DNA from: Halomonas huangheensis
GTDB taxonomy: Bacteria; Pseudomonadota; Gammaproteobacteria; Pseudomonadales; Halomonadaceae
Assembly (NCBI RefSeq): GCF_001431725.1
Contig: NZ_CP013106.1
Span: 2,976,001-3,040,000, forward strand
DNA length: 64,000 bases
Direction: 5' to 3'
Shown here: positions 1 through 9,072 of the stretch, in pieces
How the letters are laid out: every line of letters starts with the position of its first letter
Position numbering within the stretch: the first letter of the stretch is position 1
The notes under the pieces: generated by a model
Told to the model about the DNA's origin: nothing
What the model saw: the letters and a program-made list of their open reading frames with translations, nothing else
Database searches by the model: none
Position numbers and translations under genes: made by a program

Positions 1-6
1 CTTGCC

Positions 7-381
7 ATGAATCTCCCCCTGTTCCTCCTTGTCCTTGCCGTCTGCCTGCTGATCTTCGGCAGCGTGTTGGCGATACTGATGCTGTCCGGGACGCCACGCT
101 ATCGCACTGAGCCGGAGCATCTGCTGTCGCTTTTCGAACGCGTACTGGATGACAACCTGTCCGAAGACGAATGGAATGCGATTTCCCACTATCCGATTCG
201 TCATAACGATTACCTTGATGGTGTTCGCCGTCGCGCAAACCGTTTAATGGACGAACATGGGCGTTTCGCACGAGTCGCGCGGGGCAAGTCTATCCTTGAT
301 AGCGAAGGAGCCAAGGAGCTACGTGCCCTCCACGCCCACCTGCTGGCCCATACGCGATTGCACCAACAACACCAGGGGTGA
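7..381 (+). CDS. hypothetical single-pass membrane protein
   Basis: A 124-residue protein that I do not recognise. Residues 3-26 form one strongly hydrophobic segment, read as an N-terminal membrane anchor. The rest is soluble, charged and probably helical, and would lie in the cytoplasm or periplasm. It starts at an ATG six bases into the window, so its ribosome-binding site is only partly visible and upstream operon partners may be missing. The gap to the AraC-type gene downstream is 124 bases. Codon use looks like that of its neighbours, so I take it as real, but no function can be assigned. Confidence 0.6.
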   Translation: MNLPLFLLVLAVCLLIFGSVLAILMLSGTPRYRTEPEHLLSLFERVLDDNLSEDEWNAISHYPIRHNDYLDGVRRRANRLMDEHGRFARVARGKSILDSEGAKELRALHAHLLAHTRLHQQHQG

Positions 382-505
382 AGGCGGAGCGCGCATATGT
401 GCAGAAAGATATGTCGCATGAAGATGAGGTGTTGAAAGCAGCAATGAGAACCCCAGCGAAATGCGATAGAATGCGGATTCCTGCACGCCCTTCAGGAGGC
501 TGAGG

Positions 506-1303
506 ATGAGCAGCGTTATCCGCCAGATTCCCCTCGACACCGCCACCCAGCACCATGCCCACGACTTCCATCAGATCGTGATCGCCCTGCGGGGCAGCGC
601 CGATTTCGACATCGAAGGCCTCGGCGGCAGCATCGAGAGTTTCGGCGGCTGTATCGTGCCTGCCAACCATATGCACTACTACACCGGTACCGGCAACAAT
701 CGCCAATTGATTCTCGATCTACCCACAGACGCTCTTACCCTCACCGGACACCATCACGAGCTGGCACGCCTGTTCGACGCTCCGCGTTTCTTCACCCTTG
801 ACGGTCACCTGCGGTTGTACCTGGAATTTCTGACCACGGAACTGAGTCAGTTGGACGCACAGGATGCGCGCCGCGATATTGATGAGGAGCGTCTCGCCAC
901 GACCTTGCTCGGCGCCCTGCACTCCCGACTGACCTCAGGCGAGATTCCGTCCAACAGTCATCGGCGTATTGATCTACACGCTCTGGACCGCTACATCGAT
1001 GATCACCTTTCCAGCCAGCTCAAGGTCGCCGACCTGGCAGCCATCGCTTGCCTGAGCGAAACACGGTTTACCGAACGGTTCCGTCTCCAGACCGGTCTAT
1101 CTCCCTGGCAATACGTGATGCGCCGGCGTCTGGAAGCGTCGCGACAATTACTGCAATGCAGCCACCTCCCCTTGTCGGAAGTCGCTGCCCTCACTGGTTT
1201 CACTCACCAGAGCGCGCTATCACGTGCCTGGCGCCGTGCCTACGGCCACCCTCCCAGTCAACTGCGCCGCCTCGGCAGCACCGCTGTCACTACGCAGCCC
1301 TGA
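506..1303 (+). CDS. AraC-family transcriptional regulator, probable proline-utilisation activator
   Basis: A 265-residue AraC/XylS-type regulator. The N-terminal half (about residues 10-90) resembles a cupin sensor with several His residues. The C-terminal 100 residues hold the two helix-turn-helix motifs, the first around LKVADLAAIACLSETRF and the second around LPLSEVAALTGFTHQSALSR. The start is an ATG behind an AGGAGG-like site. It lies directly upstream of putA on the same strand, as the AraC-family proline regulator PruR does near putAP in Pseudomonas. That it senses proline or activates putA and putP is inferred from context only. Confidence 0.85.
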   Translation: MSSVIRQIPLDTATQHHAHDFHQIVIALRGSADFDIEGLGGSIESFGGCIVPANHMHYYTGTGNNRQLILDLPTDALTLTGHHHELARLFDAPRFFTLDGHLRLYLEFLTTELSQLDAQDARRDIDEERLATTLLGALHSRLTSGEIPSNSHRRIDLHALDRYIDDHLSSQLKVADLAAIACLSETRFTERFRLQTGLSPWQYVMRRRLEASRQLLQCSHLPLSEVAALTGFTHQSALSRAWRRAYGHPPSQLRRLGSTAVTTQP

Positions 1304-1327
1304 TTAAATACAGCTACGTTGAGTTAA

Positions 1328-1361
1328 AACGGCGGCGGATTTTGCAAATCCTCCGTTGATT
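1328..1361 (+). terminator. hairpin after the AraC gene
   Basis: AACGG and GGATTT arms pair with AAATCC and CCGTT arms around a TGC centre, followed by GATTTT. It can end transcription of the regulator. The inner dyad GGATTT-TGC-AAATCC could equally be an operator in the putA promoter, because a consensus -35 box TTGACA follows at 1362-1367. Confidence 0.45.
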
Positions 1362-1479
1362 TTGACAAGCATCATCACTTCGACACGCCTAGTCTTGCAG
1401 CATGCCCAGATTCCGCGGTCTGAATTTCCGCGACGGGATCCATTCCGCCGACCGGGCGGCTCAACACATGGGGACTGAC

Positions 1480-4400
1480 ATGCTCAACGCCAACAATATG
1501 CTCGATGCTGCCACCTGGCAGCGCGACCTCGATAGCCTGTTCGCCGATATCAGTGATCACTATGCGATTGAGGAAAGTCCTTTTGTCGAGGAGCTGATCA
1601 AACTGCTCGATGGCAAGGACGAGCATATCAAGCACGTGGCCGAAAGCACGGCGTCACTGGTTCGCGAAGTACGTGAGATGGACACCGCGGTCGACACCAT
1701 TGATGAGCTGCTTCAGCAGTACAGTCTCGACACCCATGAAGGCCTGATGCTGATGTGTCTGGCCGAGGCCATGCTGCGTATTCCCGACAAGGAAACCGCT
1801 GACGCCCTGATCGAGGACCGCCTTGGCCCCGCTGACTGGCAAGCCCATCTCGGCAAGAGTGAGTCGTGGATGGTCAACGCCTCGACCTGGGGTCTACTGA
1901 TGACCGGTCGAGTGGTAACCCTCGATAAACCACGTGACGGCAAGCCATCAAGCTTCATCAACAAGCTCGTCAACCGCATGGGTGAGCCGGTCATTCGACG
2001 CGCCATGGTCGAGTCGATGAAAGTCATGGGCAAGCAGTTCGTACTCGGTCGGGATATCAATGAAGCCTTGAAGCGCTCTCAGCCGTTGTTCGACAAGGGC
2101 TATACCTATTCCTATGACATGCTCGGCGAAGCCGCTCGCACCCGCAAGGATGCCAAGGGCTACTTCGATGATTACGCGCGAGCCATCCTGCAGGTCGGCA
2201 AGACCAGCCGCAGCCTGAGCAGCAAGACGCCAGCCCCATCGGTGTCGATCAAGCTTTCCGCTCTACATCCACGCTATGAGTTCGGTCGTCGCGAACAGGT
2301 TCTCGAAGAACTGGTAGGCAGCGTTCTCGAGTTGGTCAAGCTGGCTCGTGACAATAGCGTCGCCATCACCATCGACGCCGAGGAAGTTGACCGCCTTGAG
2401 CTGTCTCTGGAGGTCTTCCGTGCCGTCTACGAGAATGACATCACTCGTGGTTGGGGCCATTTCGGACTGGTAGTACAGGCTTATTCCAAACGCGCACTAC
2501 CGGTGCTGCAATATCTGAACCGTCTCGCGGACCTGCAGGGCGACGAGATTCCCATACGCCTGGTCAAGGGCGCCTATTGGGATACCGAAATCAAGGAATC
2601 TCAGCAGCTCGGCGTCGATGGCTACCCGGTGTTCACCCGCAAGGCCTCGACTGACGTTTCCTACCTGGTCTGCGCCCGTTTCCTGCTGTCCGACAACACC
2701 AGGGGCCGTATTTTCCCGCAGTTTGCCACGCACAACGCCCACACCATCTCAGCGATTCTCGAGCACGCCAACAGCGCTGACCGTGCCTTCGAGTTCCAGC
2801 GTTTGCACGGCATGGGCGAAGCTCTCTACGACGCCGCACTCAAGCGCGCTCCGCAAGGCACCTACTGCCGTATCTATGCCCCGGTGGGTGCGCACAAGGA
2901 CCTGCTTCCCTACCTGGTACGCCGCCTGCTGGAAAACGGTGCCAACTCGTCCTTCGTTCACCAGTTGGTCGACCCCAAGGTACCGGTGGAATCACTCTGC
3001 GTGCATCCGATCGAGACGCTGCGTCAATACTCCAGCATCGCCAATACCCAGATTCCGCTGCCCAGCGATATCTATGGCGAGGCGCGCCAGAACTCACGCG
3101 GCGTCAATCTCAATATCCGTAGCCAGTATCAACCGCTGATGGATGCCATGGCGAAACACATGGACAAGCAGTACGAAGCGCGTCCTCTGCTGGGCTTCGA
3201 TGTCGCCACCGATCCGGCGCTGGTACATGACGTGACCAGCCCCTACGACCGCCGCCAGAAGGTCGGCACGGTGCTGTGGACAAGTGCCGACCAGGCGCAG
3301 AAGGCCGTCGATGCGGCCTGGCAAGCCTACCCAGGCTGGGAATCCACTCCTGTGAGCGAACGCGCTGCCATCCTGCGCCGCTTCGCCGATCTGATGGAAG
3401 ACAACCTCGCCGAGCTGATGGCTCTGTGCTCGCGCGAAGGCGGCAAGCTGCTGACGGATGGCGTCGATGAAATCCGCGAAGCCGTCGACTTCTGCCGCTA
3501 CTACGCCGCACGCGCCGAGGAACTGTTCACTGCTCCGACCGAACTGCCGGGGCCGACAGGCGAGTCCAACAAACTGTTCATGGGCGGTAAAGGCGTATTT
3601 GCCGCCATCAGCCCGTGGAACTTCCCGGTCGCCATCTTCTGCGGCCAGGTGGTGGCTACCGCCGTATCCGGTAACACTGTTCTCGCCAAACCTGCTGAAC
3701 AGACATCGATTATCGCTCATCGCGTCATAGAGCTACTACGCGAGGCAGGTATGCCACGCGATGTCGTGCAGCTGCTGCCTGGCGATGGCCCGACCGTGGG
3801 TAGCGTGCTGACCAGTGACTCACGCATCACCGGCGTGGTCTTCACCGGTGGTACGGATACAGCCCAGATCATCAACCGTGCTCTGGCAGCCCGTGAGAAT
3901 GCCGCGCTGCCTACGTTGGTCGCCGAGACCGGCGGCATGAATGCGATGATCGTCGACTCCACAGCCCTGCCGGAACAGGTGGTGGCCGATGTGGTTCACT
4001 CTGCCTTTCAGAGTGCTGGTCAGCGCTGTTCCGCACTACGCGTCCTGTACCTGCAGGATGACGTAGCCGACCGTGTTCTGGAAATTCTCGACGGCGCCAT
4101 GGCCGAGCTGCATGTCGGCGATCCTCGTGATCTAGGCACCGATGTCGGCCCGGTGATCGATGAGGATGCACGCAAGAACCTGCAAGCACACATTGATCGC
4201 CTCAAGGGAGAGAGCCGCCTGATCGGCGAAACGCCGCTTACTGCCGAACATACCCAACACGGCACCTTCATTGCTCCGAGCGCCTTCCTGATCGACAGCA
4301 TTGATGCCCTCGAGCGTGAACAGTTCGGTCCTGTACTGCATGTAGTGCGCTGGAAGAGCCAGGACCTCGACAAGGTCATCGCCTCCATCAATGCCCGCGG

Positions 4401-4671
4401 CTATGGCCTCACCTTCGGCGTTCACAGTCGCAACGAGTCCTTCGCTGATGAGATCGCGCGCAAGATGCGCGTGGGCAACGTCTATATCAACCGCAATATC
4501 ATTGGTGCTGTCGTTGGCGTACAGCCCTTCGGTGGCCAGGGTATGTCCGGTACTGGGCCAAAAGCCGGTGGCCCTCATTATCTGCTTCGCTTCGCCACCG
4601 AAAAGACCGTCACCAACAACACGGCAGCATTGGGCGGCAATGCTTCTCTGCTGGCGATGGATGACGACTGA
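1480..4671 (+). CDS. putA: bifunctional proline dehydrogenase / L-glutamate-gamma-semialdehyde dehydrogenase PutA
   Basis: Oxidises proline to pyrroline-5-carboxylate with FAD and then to glutamate with NAD+. With this start it has 1063 residues. The N-terminal ribbon-helix-helix domain of E. coli PutA is absent, so this is a purely enzymatic PutA. The proline dehydrogenase domain carries RLVKGAYWD and YCRIYAPVGAHKDLLPYLVRR. The aldehyde dehydrogenase domain carries ETGG (Glu about 816) and AGQRCSA (catalytic Cys about 850). The reading frame is open back to an ATG at 1402. I prefer 1480 because GGGGA lies six bases upstream, whereas the earlier ATGs have poor ribosome-binding sites. A perfect -35 box (TTGACA, 1362-1367) lacks a good -10, which suits activator control. 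Confidence 0.97.
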   Translation: MLNANNMLDAATWQRDLDSLFADISDHYAIEESPFVEELIKLLDGKDEHIKHVAESTASLVREVREMDTAVDTIDELLQQYSLDTHEGLMLMCLAEAMLRIPDKETADALIEDRLGPADWQAHLGKSESWMVNASTWGLLMTGRVVTLDKPRDGKPSSFINKLVNRMGEPVIRRAMVESMKVMGKQFVLGRDINEALKRSQPLFDKGYTYSYDMLGEAARTRKDAKGYFDDYARAILQVGKTSRSLSSKTPAPSVSIKLSALHPRYEFGRREQVLEELVGSVLELVKLARDNSVAITIDAEEVDRLELSLEVFRAVYENDITRGWGHFGLVVQAYSKRALPVLQYLNRLADLQGDEIPIRLVKGAYWDTEIKESQQLGVDGYPVFTRKASTDVSYLVCARFLLSDNTRGRIFPQFATHNAHTISAILEHANSADRAFEFQRLHGMGEALYDAALKRAPQGTYCRIYAPVGAHKDLLPYLVRRLLENGANSSFVHQLVDPKVPVESLCVHPIETLRQYSSIANTQIPLPSDIYGEARQNSRGVNLNIRSQYQPLMDAMAKHMDKQYEARPLLGFDVATDPALVHDVTSPYDRRQKVGTVLWTSADQAQKAVDAAWQAYPGWESTPVSERAAILRRFADLMEDNLAELMALCSREGGKLLTDGVDEIREAVDFCRYYAARAEELFTAPTELPGPTGESNKLFMGGKGVFAAISPWNFPVAIFCGQVVATAVSGNTVLAKPAEQTSIIAHRVIELLREAGMPRDVVQLLPGDGPTVGSVLTSDSRITGVVFTGGTDTAQIINRALAARENAALPTLVAETGGMNAMIVDSTALPEQVVADVVHSAFQSAGQRCSALRVLYLQDDVADRVLEILDGAMAELHVGDPRDLGTDVGPVIDEDARKNLQAHIDRLKGESRLIGETPLTAEHTQHGTFIAPSAFLIDSIDALEREQFGPVLHVVRWKSQDLDKVIASINARGYGLTFGVHSRNESFADEIARKMRVGNVYINRNIIGAVVGVQPFGGQGMSGTGPKAGGPHYLLRFATEKTVTNNTAALGGNASLLAMDDD

Positions 4672-4685
4672 CCAGATGAACCCTC

Positions 4686-4711
4686 CTGCCGGCCCCAAAG
4701 TGGGTCGGCAG
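4686..4711 (+). terminator. hairpin after putA
   Basis: CTGCCGGCCC pairs with GGGTCGGCAG (one G-U pair) across a six-base loop, 15 bases after the putA stop. There is no U-tract, so it may only stabilise the 3' end or be Rho-assisted. Confidence 0.5.
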
Positions 4712-4853
4712 CGGTCATCTCCCGGAGTGATCTATCGTTATTCAGAATATACTCAGCAATATATGACCGAGAACCGTAACTGATAAAGAGCCGTAACTGA
4801 TAGAAAGCAACAGCCGAGAGAACCAGACACAAAGGTCTTTATCACACGAAGAA

Positions 4854-4937
4854 ATGGCCATCATCTTATTTGAGAATGGCCATAACAAGGGCCTTTAAAG
4901 GCATGCTTCTGCTTCTTCCAGTGGGTAAAAGCAGAAG
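4854..4937. promoter_or_regulatory. cluster of palindromes between putA and putP
   Basis: Two identical ATGGCCAT palindromes (4854-4861 and 4876-4883) are 22 bp apart, about two helical turns. They are followed by the 12-bp palindrome GCCTTTAAAGGC (4891-4902) and a 9-bp inverted repeat CTTCTGCTT/AAGCAGAAG (4906-4914 and 4929-4937). The spacing looks like an operator array. Which protein binds is unknown. Confidence 0.4.
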
Positions 4938-5150
4938 AAAACTGGTGTCAATGGCATCAGCGACAAGAAGAGGACAACCCACTAGTCGGTACGCAGGGAT
5001 CAAGCCATCATTACCGGGCAAATTCCAAAACTATAGTAGGGTTTACAAGGCTTGGAGAATTGCACCAAATGTGGCTATACGTCATATGACATTTGCAAGA
5101 AACCATGCAAAACCTGACAACAACTCAATCAACAAGCAAGGGGTATCTAC
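4938..5150 (+). other. putP upstream region
   Basis: About 210 bases before putP with no convincing gene. A reading frame from 4870 into putP lacks coding character. An inverted repeat TTTGCA-N8-TGCAAA (5092-5097 and 5106-5111) lies 40-60 bases before the start codon. AAGGGG just upstream of the ATG is the probable ribosome-binding site. Confidence 0.4.
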
Positions 5151-6644
5151 ATGGCAATTGGAGTCTGGATTAGCCTGCTCGCCTATTTCGCACTGATGAT
5201 CGGAATTGGCATCTACTCAGCCAAGCGTGCCACCTCGAACTCCGAAGAGTATATGCTCGGCGGACGCCAGCTTCCGCCCGCTGTCGCGGCTCTCTCCGCT
5301 GGAGCATCGGATATGTCGGGCTGGCTGCTTCTCGGCCTTCCCGGAGCGCTCTACCTAACGGGTCTGGTGAATGCCTGGATCGGAATTGGCCTTTTCATCG
5401 GGGCCTTTGTCAACTGGATTGTCGTTGCGCCACGTCTACGAGAGCAGACGGAGCGCTATGACAATTCGCTGACTGTGCCGCAATTCCTGGCCAACCGTTT
5501 TCCGACCCGCGCCATGGCACTGCGTACGGTCTCAGCCATCATCATCGTACTGTTTTTCGCCGTCTATACGGCTTCTGGACTGGTTGCTGGCGGCAAACTT
5601 TTCCAAAGCGCCTTTGGTGAAATGATCAACATTGCGAGTTTCAGCGATTACTCCGTAGGGGTATGGCTGACATTGGCTATCGTACTTGCCTATACCGTCA
5701 TGGGCGGCTTTCTCGCGGTATCACTTACTGACTTCGTACAAGGCTGCATCATGATGCTGGCACTGGTGATCATGCCAGCCGTGGTTTTGTTCGGAGAAGG
5801 CGGCGGCGGCTTCTCCCAGGCATCGGAGACATTGGCTTCACTTGACCCCAGTTTCCTGTCTCTCTTCCAGGGACTCACGGTAGTGGGCTTTATTTCGACC
5901 GTGGCATGGGGTCTAGGCTACTTTGGTCAGCCACACATCATTGTGCGCTTCATGGCGATTCGTACGGTCAAGGAAGTCCCCACTGCGCGTAATATCGGCA
6001 TGGGCTGGATGGCAATTTCACTGGCGGGTGCTGTTGCTCTTGGTGTCTTCGGGCGCGCTTACATCGAGCGCAATGGCCTGGTATTGGACGACGCAGAAAC
6101 GCTGTTCATCGTGCTGTCCAACCTGTTGTTCCATCCACTGGTAACCGGCTTCCTGTATGCCGCACTGCTGGCCGCCGTGATGTCGACGATCTCGAGCCAA
6201 CTACTGGTAGCGTCCTCTTCTCTGACCGAGGACTTCTATCGCCTGTTCCTCAACAAGAAGGCCGATGACAAGACACTGGTCTTGGTCGGACGCATCTGCG
6301 TACTCGCTGTCGGTATCATCGCCGCCCTCATCGCTGGCGATCCCAACAGTCAGGTACTGGGCCTGGTGTCGAATGCCTGGGCAGGGTTCGGTGCTGCTTT
6401 CGGTCCTCTGATCATTCTGTCGCTGACATGGAACAGGATGTCAGGTACGGGCGCTCTCGCAGGTCTGGTGGTCGGCGCTGCGACCGTTATTATCTGGATC
6501 GCGCTCGGCTGGAATCAGGCATTCCTCGGCATGGAAGGTGTCGGCATTTATGAAATCGTGCCGGGCTTCCTCCTGTCCTGGATCGCCATCGTACTGGTGA
6601 GCAAGGCCACTGCCACCGACACCGAGTTCCGCCCGATCTCGTAA
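5151..6644 (+). CDS. putP: sodium/proline symporter PutP
   Basis: A 497-residue SSS-family permease with about 13 predicted membrane helices, colinear with E. coli PutP. The N-terminus contains SNSEEYMLGGRQLPP and ASDMSGWLLLGLPGALY, both characteristic of PutP. It imports proline with sodium and feeds PutA directly. Proline is also a compatible solute, so uptake may serve osmoprotection. It lies 479 bases downstream of putA on the same strand with its own regulatory region, so separate transcription is likely. A perfect hairpin follows. Confidence 0.96.
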   Translation: MAIGVWISLLAYFALMIGIGIYSAKRATSNSEEYMLGGRQLPPAVAALSAGASDMSGWLLLGLPGALYLTGLVNAWIGIGLFIGAFVNWIVVAPRLREQTERYDNSLTVPQFLANRFPTRAMALRTVSAIIIVLFFAVYTASGLVAGGKLFQSAFGEMINIASFSDYSVGVWLTLAIVLAYTVMGGFLAVSLTDFVQGCIMMLALVIMPAVVLFGEGGGGFSQASETLASLDPSFLSLFQGLTVVGFISTVAWGLGYFGQPHIIVRFMAIRTVKEVPTARNIGMGWMAISLAGAVALGVFGRAYIERNGLVLDDAETLFIVLSNLLFHPLVTGFLYAALLAAVMSTISSQLLVASSSLTEDFYRLFLNKKADDKTLVLVGRICVLAVGIIAALIAGDPNSQVLGLVSNAWAGFGAAFGPLIILSLTWNRMSGTGALAGLVVGAATVIIWIALGWNQAFLGMEGVGIYEIVPGFLLSWIAIVLVSKATATDTEFRPIS

Positions 6645-6662
6645 CCGTCGTTCTCTGGCACA

Positions 6663-6693
6663 CAAGACGCCTGCCCCAGTGGCAGGCGTCTTG
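6663..6693 (+). terminator. rho-independent-type terminator after putP
   Basis: A perfect 13-bp stem, CAAGACGCCTGCC with GGCAGGCGTCTTG, around a CCAGT loop, followed by CGTTTAA. It starts 18 bases after the putP stop. Confidence 0.8.
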
Positions 6694-6828
6694 CGTTTAA
6701 TGACCGGCCAGACACTGGCCTCCGGTACTTGCCGCAGCAGGCGACAAACAAGCCCCGTGGCAGAAAGGCCGGTGCCAGCCCTGAATAAACCGACGGATTG
6801 AATGAACAGCAGGACTGGATCAGCAGCG

Positions 6829-7146
6829 TTAGATAAACAGTACCCGGATCAGCAGCAGAAAGATGAACACCCCCAGAGCCGCTGGATACCAGGGCAACCC
6901 ACCCACCAACCGCAACCATGCTGGTACATCTCCATAGAGCAGTGGCTGCGCCAGACCGCCACCCAGTGCCCAGATCCCCAGCAGGATCATCGGTAGCCTC
7001 CATGGCCACGCGAGGCCACTGATCAGGCGAGGCTCAATCAACAGCCATACTGCCAGAACAGCACAGGTCGCCAGCATGATTGCCGCCAGCCCCACCGGCA
7101 GGGTGCTCAGCCCGAACAAGGGCATATCCTGTCGACTTCTTCTCAT
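6829..7146 (-). CDS. hypothetical small membrane protein
   Basis: A 105-residue protein with about three hydrophobic segments (roughly residues 8-35, 40-62 and 78-104), probably an inner-membrane protein. The frame stays open to 7344, but the start at 7146 has a strong GGGGAGG site six bases upstream on the minus strand, and the residues before it look non-coding. It is alone between putP and ompW and transcribed away from ompW. I do not recognise the family. Confidence 0.6.
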   Translation of the reverse strand: MRRSRQDMPLFGLSTLPVGLAAIMLATCAVLAVWLLIEPRLISGLAWPWRLPMILLGIWALGGGLAQPLLYGDVPAWLRLVGGLPWYPAALGVFIFLLLIRVLFI

Positions 7147-7417
7147 CCCCAGCCTCCCCGACATGTCGCCGTGGCGAGTATCTCGCACAGAGATCCTGCC
7201 TACAGCAACCGCCCTGCCTTTCCCTACAGTGAAGACGATTTGCAGTGATGCCGCGAGTTCATCGCTCCGGCTTTGCACATACGCAGCTCCCCGAGACACA
7301 AAACGCACGAAGCCTGTACAGGATGTAACACTGAATTCATCCACAGAACCATCTATTCGACAAAAGTTCCATAGAAATAGCCAAGAAAATGCCTACCGCT
7401 CAATAGGAATTTTCTAC

Positions 7418-7446
7418 AAGACATTTGGAAACAGTGTTTTTATACT
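7418..7446 (+). promoter_or_regulatory. sigma70-type promoter of the first ompW gene
   Basis: AAGACA (7418-7423), a 17-base spacer and TATACT (7441-7446) give four and five of six consensus matches. Transcription would begin near 7453, leaving a leader of about 60 bases. The rest of the 7147-7513 gap shows no gene. Confidence 0.5.
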
Positions 7447-7513
7447 CCTTATCGTTCAAGGATCACTTCCAGCATAGGGAGTGATTCATCAGACTGATGA
7501 GGAGACAGTCGAT

Positions 7514-8125
7514 ATGAAAACTTCACGTCTTGTAGGTACTGCTGCACTGCTGGCCGTCACTGCCTTTGGCGCTCAATCTGCCCTGGCCTATCAGGCCGGC
7601 GACTTCTACGTCCGTGGTGGCTTCGAGAAAAGCGACCCCGAGTCCGGCAACGGCGCTCTGTACGGTGACGACATCAACGTGTCAGAAGACACTGGTTTCG
7701 CCTACGGCATGGGCTACCTGTTCCACAACAAGCTGGGCGTGGAGCTGAACGGCAGCCAGACCATGGATCAGGACCTGACTGCGGGTAACACCGGCCTGGG
7801 CGGCAGCTTCGACAGCACTCCGATCAACCTGATGCTCAACTACTACCCGCTGGGTGGCATCAGCGACGCTCGCGTGCATCCGTATGCCGGAATCGGTGTC
7901 AACTACACCCACTTCGACAACGAGTCCTTCAACGCGGATCTGGACGAGTCCTGGGGCTTCGCCGGCCAGGTGGGCGTTGATCTGAGCGTGACTGACAACC
8001 TGCTGGTTGGTACCTGGGCTCGTTACGCTGATGTCGATACCGATGTCGACATCGATGGCACCTACAAGACCAGGCTCGACATCGACCCGGTCACTGTCGG
8101 TGCTGGCGTTACCTACCGCTTCTAA
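7514..8125 (+). CDS. ompW: OmpW-family outer membrane protein
   Basis: A 203-residue small beta-barrel of the OmpW family. A signal peptide (about residues 1-23, ending QSALA) precedes the mature start YQAGDFYVRGG. Alternating hydrophobic strands follow, with the family signatures LMLNYYPLGG and PYAGIGVNYTHF and a C-terminal aromatic VTYRF typical of outer-membrane insertion. The start at 7514 follows GAGGAGA; the frame is open further upstream without a good site. OmpW proteins are thought to pass small hydrophobic molecules and respond to stress. A paralogue lies 221 bases downstream. Confidence 0.93.
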   Translation: MKTSRLVGTAALLAVTAFGAQSALAYQAGDFYVRGGFEKSDPESGNGALYGDDINVSEDTGFAYGMGYLFHNKLGVELNGSQTMDQDLTAGNTGLGGSFDSTPINLMLNYYPLGGISDARVHPYAGIGVNYTHFDNESFNADLDESWGFAGQVGVDLSVTDNLLVGTWARYADVDTDVDIDGTYKTRLDIDPVTVGAGVTYRF

Positions 8126-8167
8126 GCCATTGCTCGCCGCCAGCCGGCGGTGTAGCACAGCAAGCGC

Positions 8168-8198
8168 AAACCGCGTCCGATTCATTCGGACGCGGTTT
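8168..8198 (+). terminator. terminator after the first ompW
   Basis: A perfect stem of AAACCGCGTCCGA and TCGGACGCGGTTT around TTCAT, running into a T tract. A classical intrinsic terminator 43 bases after the stop codon. Confidence 0.9.
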
Positions 8199-8236
8199 TT
8201 TCATGCCTGAAGAAACCACCAACGCACAAACAGGTA

Positions 8237-8278
8237 TTGAGCTGGATCAATATGGACATCCTTTACCTTTCATACACT
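8237..8278 (+). promoter_or_regulatory. FNR/Anr-type class II promoter of the second ompW
   Basis: TTGAG-CTGG-ATCAA (8237-8250) matches nine of ten bases of the FNR box TTGAT-N4-ATCAA. A -10-like TACACT lies at 8273-8278. A transcript starting near 8285 would place the box centre at -41.5, the standard class II activator position. E. coli ompW is known to be FNR-regulated. Confidence 0.6.
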
Positions 8279-8346
8279 TGTCAGCAATCCGGGCTCGACA
8301 TGATTGAGCGAATCCGGCCCATTAGTGTGTGCAGAAGGAGAATGTC

Positions 8347-8988
8347 ATGCGCCGCCCTCTCGTTTCATCATTACTGGTTGCTGCCATTGCGGGATCGGCT
8401 CTGGTCAGCTCCCAAGCCATTGCCTATGGCAAAGGTGACTTTTTCACCCGCGCGGGAGTCGCAAAAGTAGCACCAACTTCCGACAACGGAGACCTGGTGC
8501 ATGGCACCCTATCAACGGATGTCAGTTCAGATAATGGGGTGGCCTTCACCTTCGGCTACCGTTTCCATGACAAGTTCGGCGTTGAGCTACTGGCGGCTTC
8601 ACCCTTCGATCATGATATCAGCCTGACTGCTGGCGACGGCAGCCATATTGGTGCCAGCACTGACAGCCTGCCGCCGACTCTGACTCTGCAGTACTATCCA
8701 CTGGGTGGTCTGGATTCACGTGTGCAGCCGTTCCTTGGTCTGGGGGTCAACTACACCCACTTCTCAAACGAAGACATCGAGATCAAGGGAGCAGACCTGG
8801 AGCTTGACGATTCCTGGGGCGCCGCGGCCCAGGTGGGCGTCGATCTAATCATCAACGACCACTGGGCAGCTACCACTTCCATCACCTATGCCGACATCGA
8901 CAGCGATGTCGAGCTCGACGGAAACGACATCGGCAAGGTCGATATTGACCCGGTGGTGGTAATGGGCGGTATCAGTTTCTACTTCTGA
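8347..8988 (+). CDS. OmpW-family outer membrane protein, second copy
   Basis: A 213-residue OmpW paralogue. Signal peptide about residues 1-27 (ending QAIA), mature start YGKGDFFTRAG, and the same LQYYPLGG and GLGVNYTHF signatures as the upstream copy. It ends in SFYF, the aromatic C-terminus expected of a barrel protein. The ATG at 8347 follows AAGGAG; an in-frame GTG at 8329 lies before that site and is unlikely. The copies differ throughout, so the duplication is old. Only this copy carries a clear FNR-like box, so the two are probably expressed under different oxygen conditions. Confidence 0.92.
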   Translation: MRRPLVSSLLVAAIAGSALVSSQAIAYGKGDFFTRAGVAKVAPTSDNGDLVHGTLSTDVSSDNGVAFTFGYRFHDKFGVELLAASPFDHDISLTAGDGSHIGASTDSLPPTLTLQYYPLGGLDSRVQPFLGLGVNYTHFSNEDIEIKGADLELDDSWGAAAQVGVDLIINDHWAATTSITYADIDSDVELDGNDIGKVDIDPVVVMGGISFYF

Positions 8989-9023
8989 TCTCCCCACACC
9001 TGGAATCAGCCCCCTGAAAACAG

Positions 9024-9049
9024 TAACGCCCACTTGCAAGTGGGCGTTA
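9024..9049. terminator. bidirectional hairpin between convergent genes
   Basis: A perfect 26-base palindrome (TAACGCCCACTTG and its complement) between the second ompW and the minus-strand cyclotransferase gene. No U-tract is present on either side. Confidence 0.65.
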
Positions 9050-9072
9050 TGCGTTCGGTGATGCGATTCTTC

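Noticed and set aside
4870..5196. 108-codon frame overlapping the putP start
   Set aside because: Basic and low-complexity, built on the palindrome array, with no ribosome-binding site.
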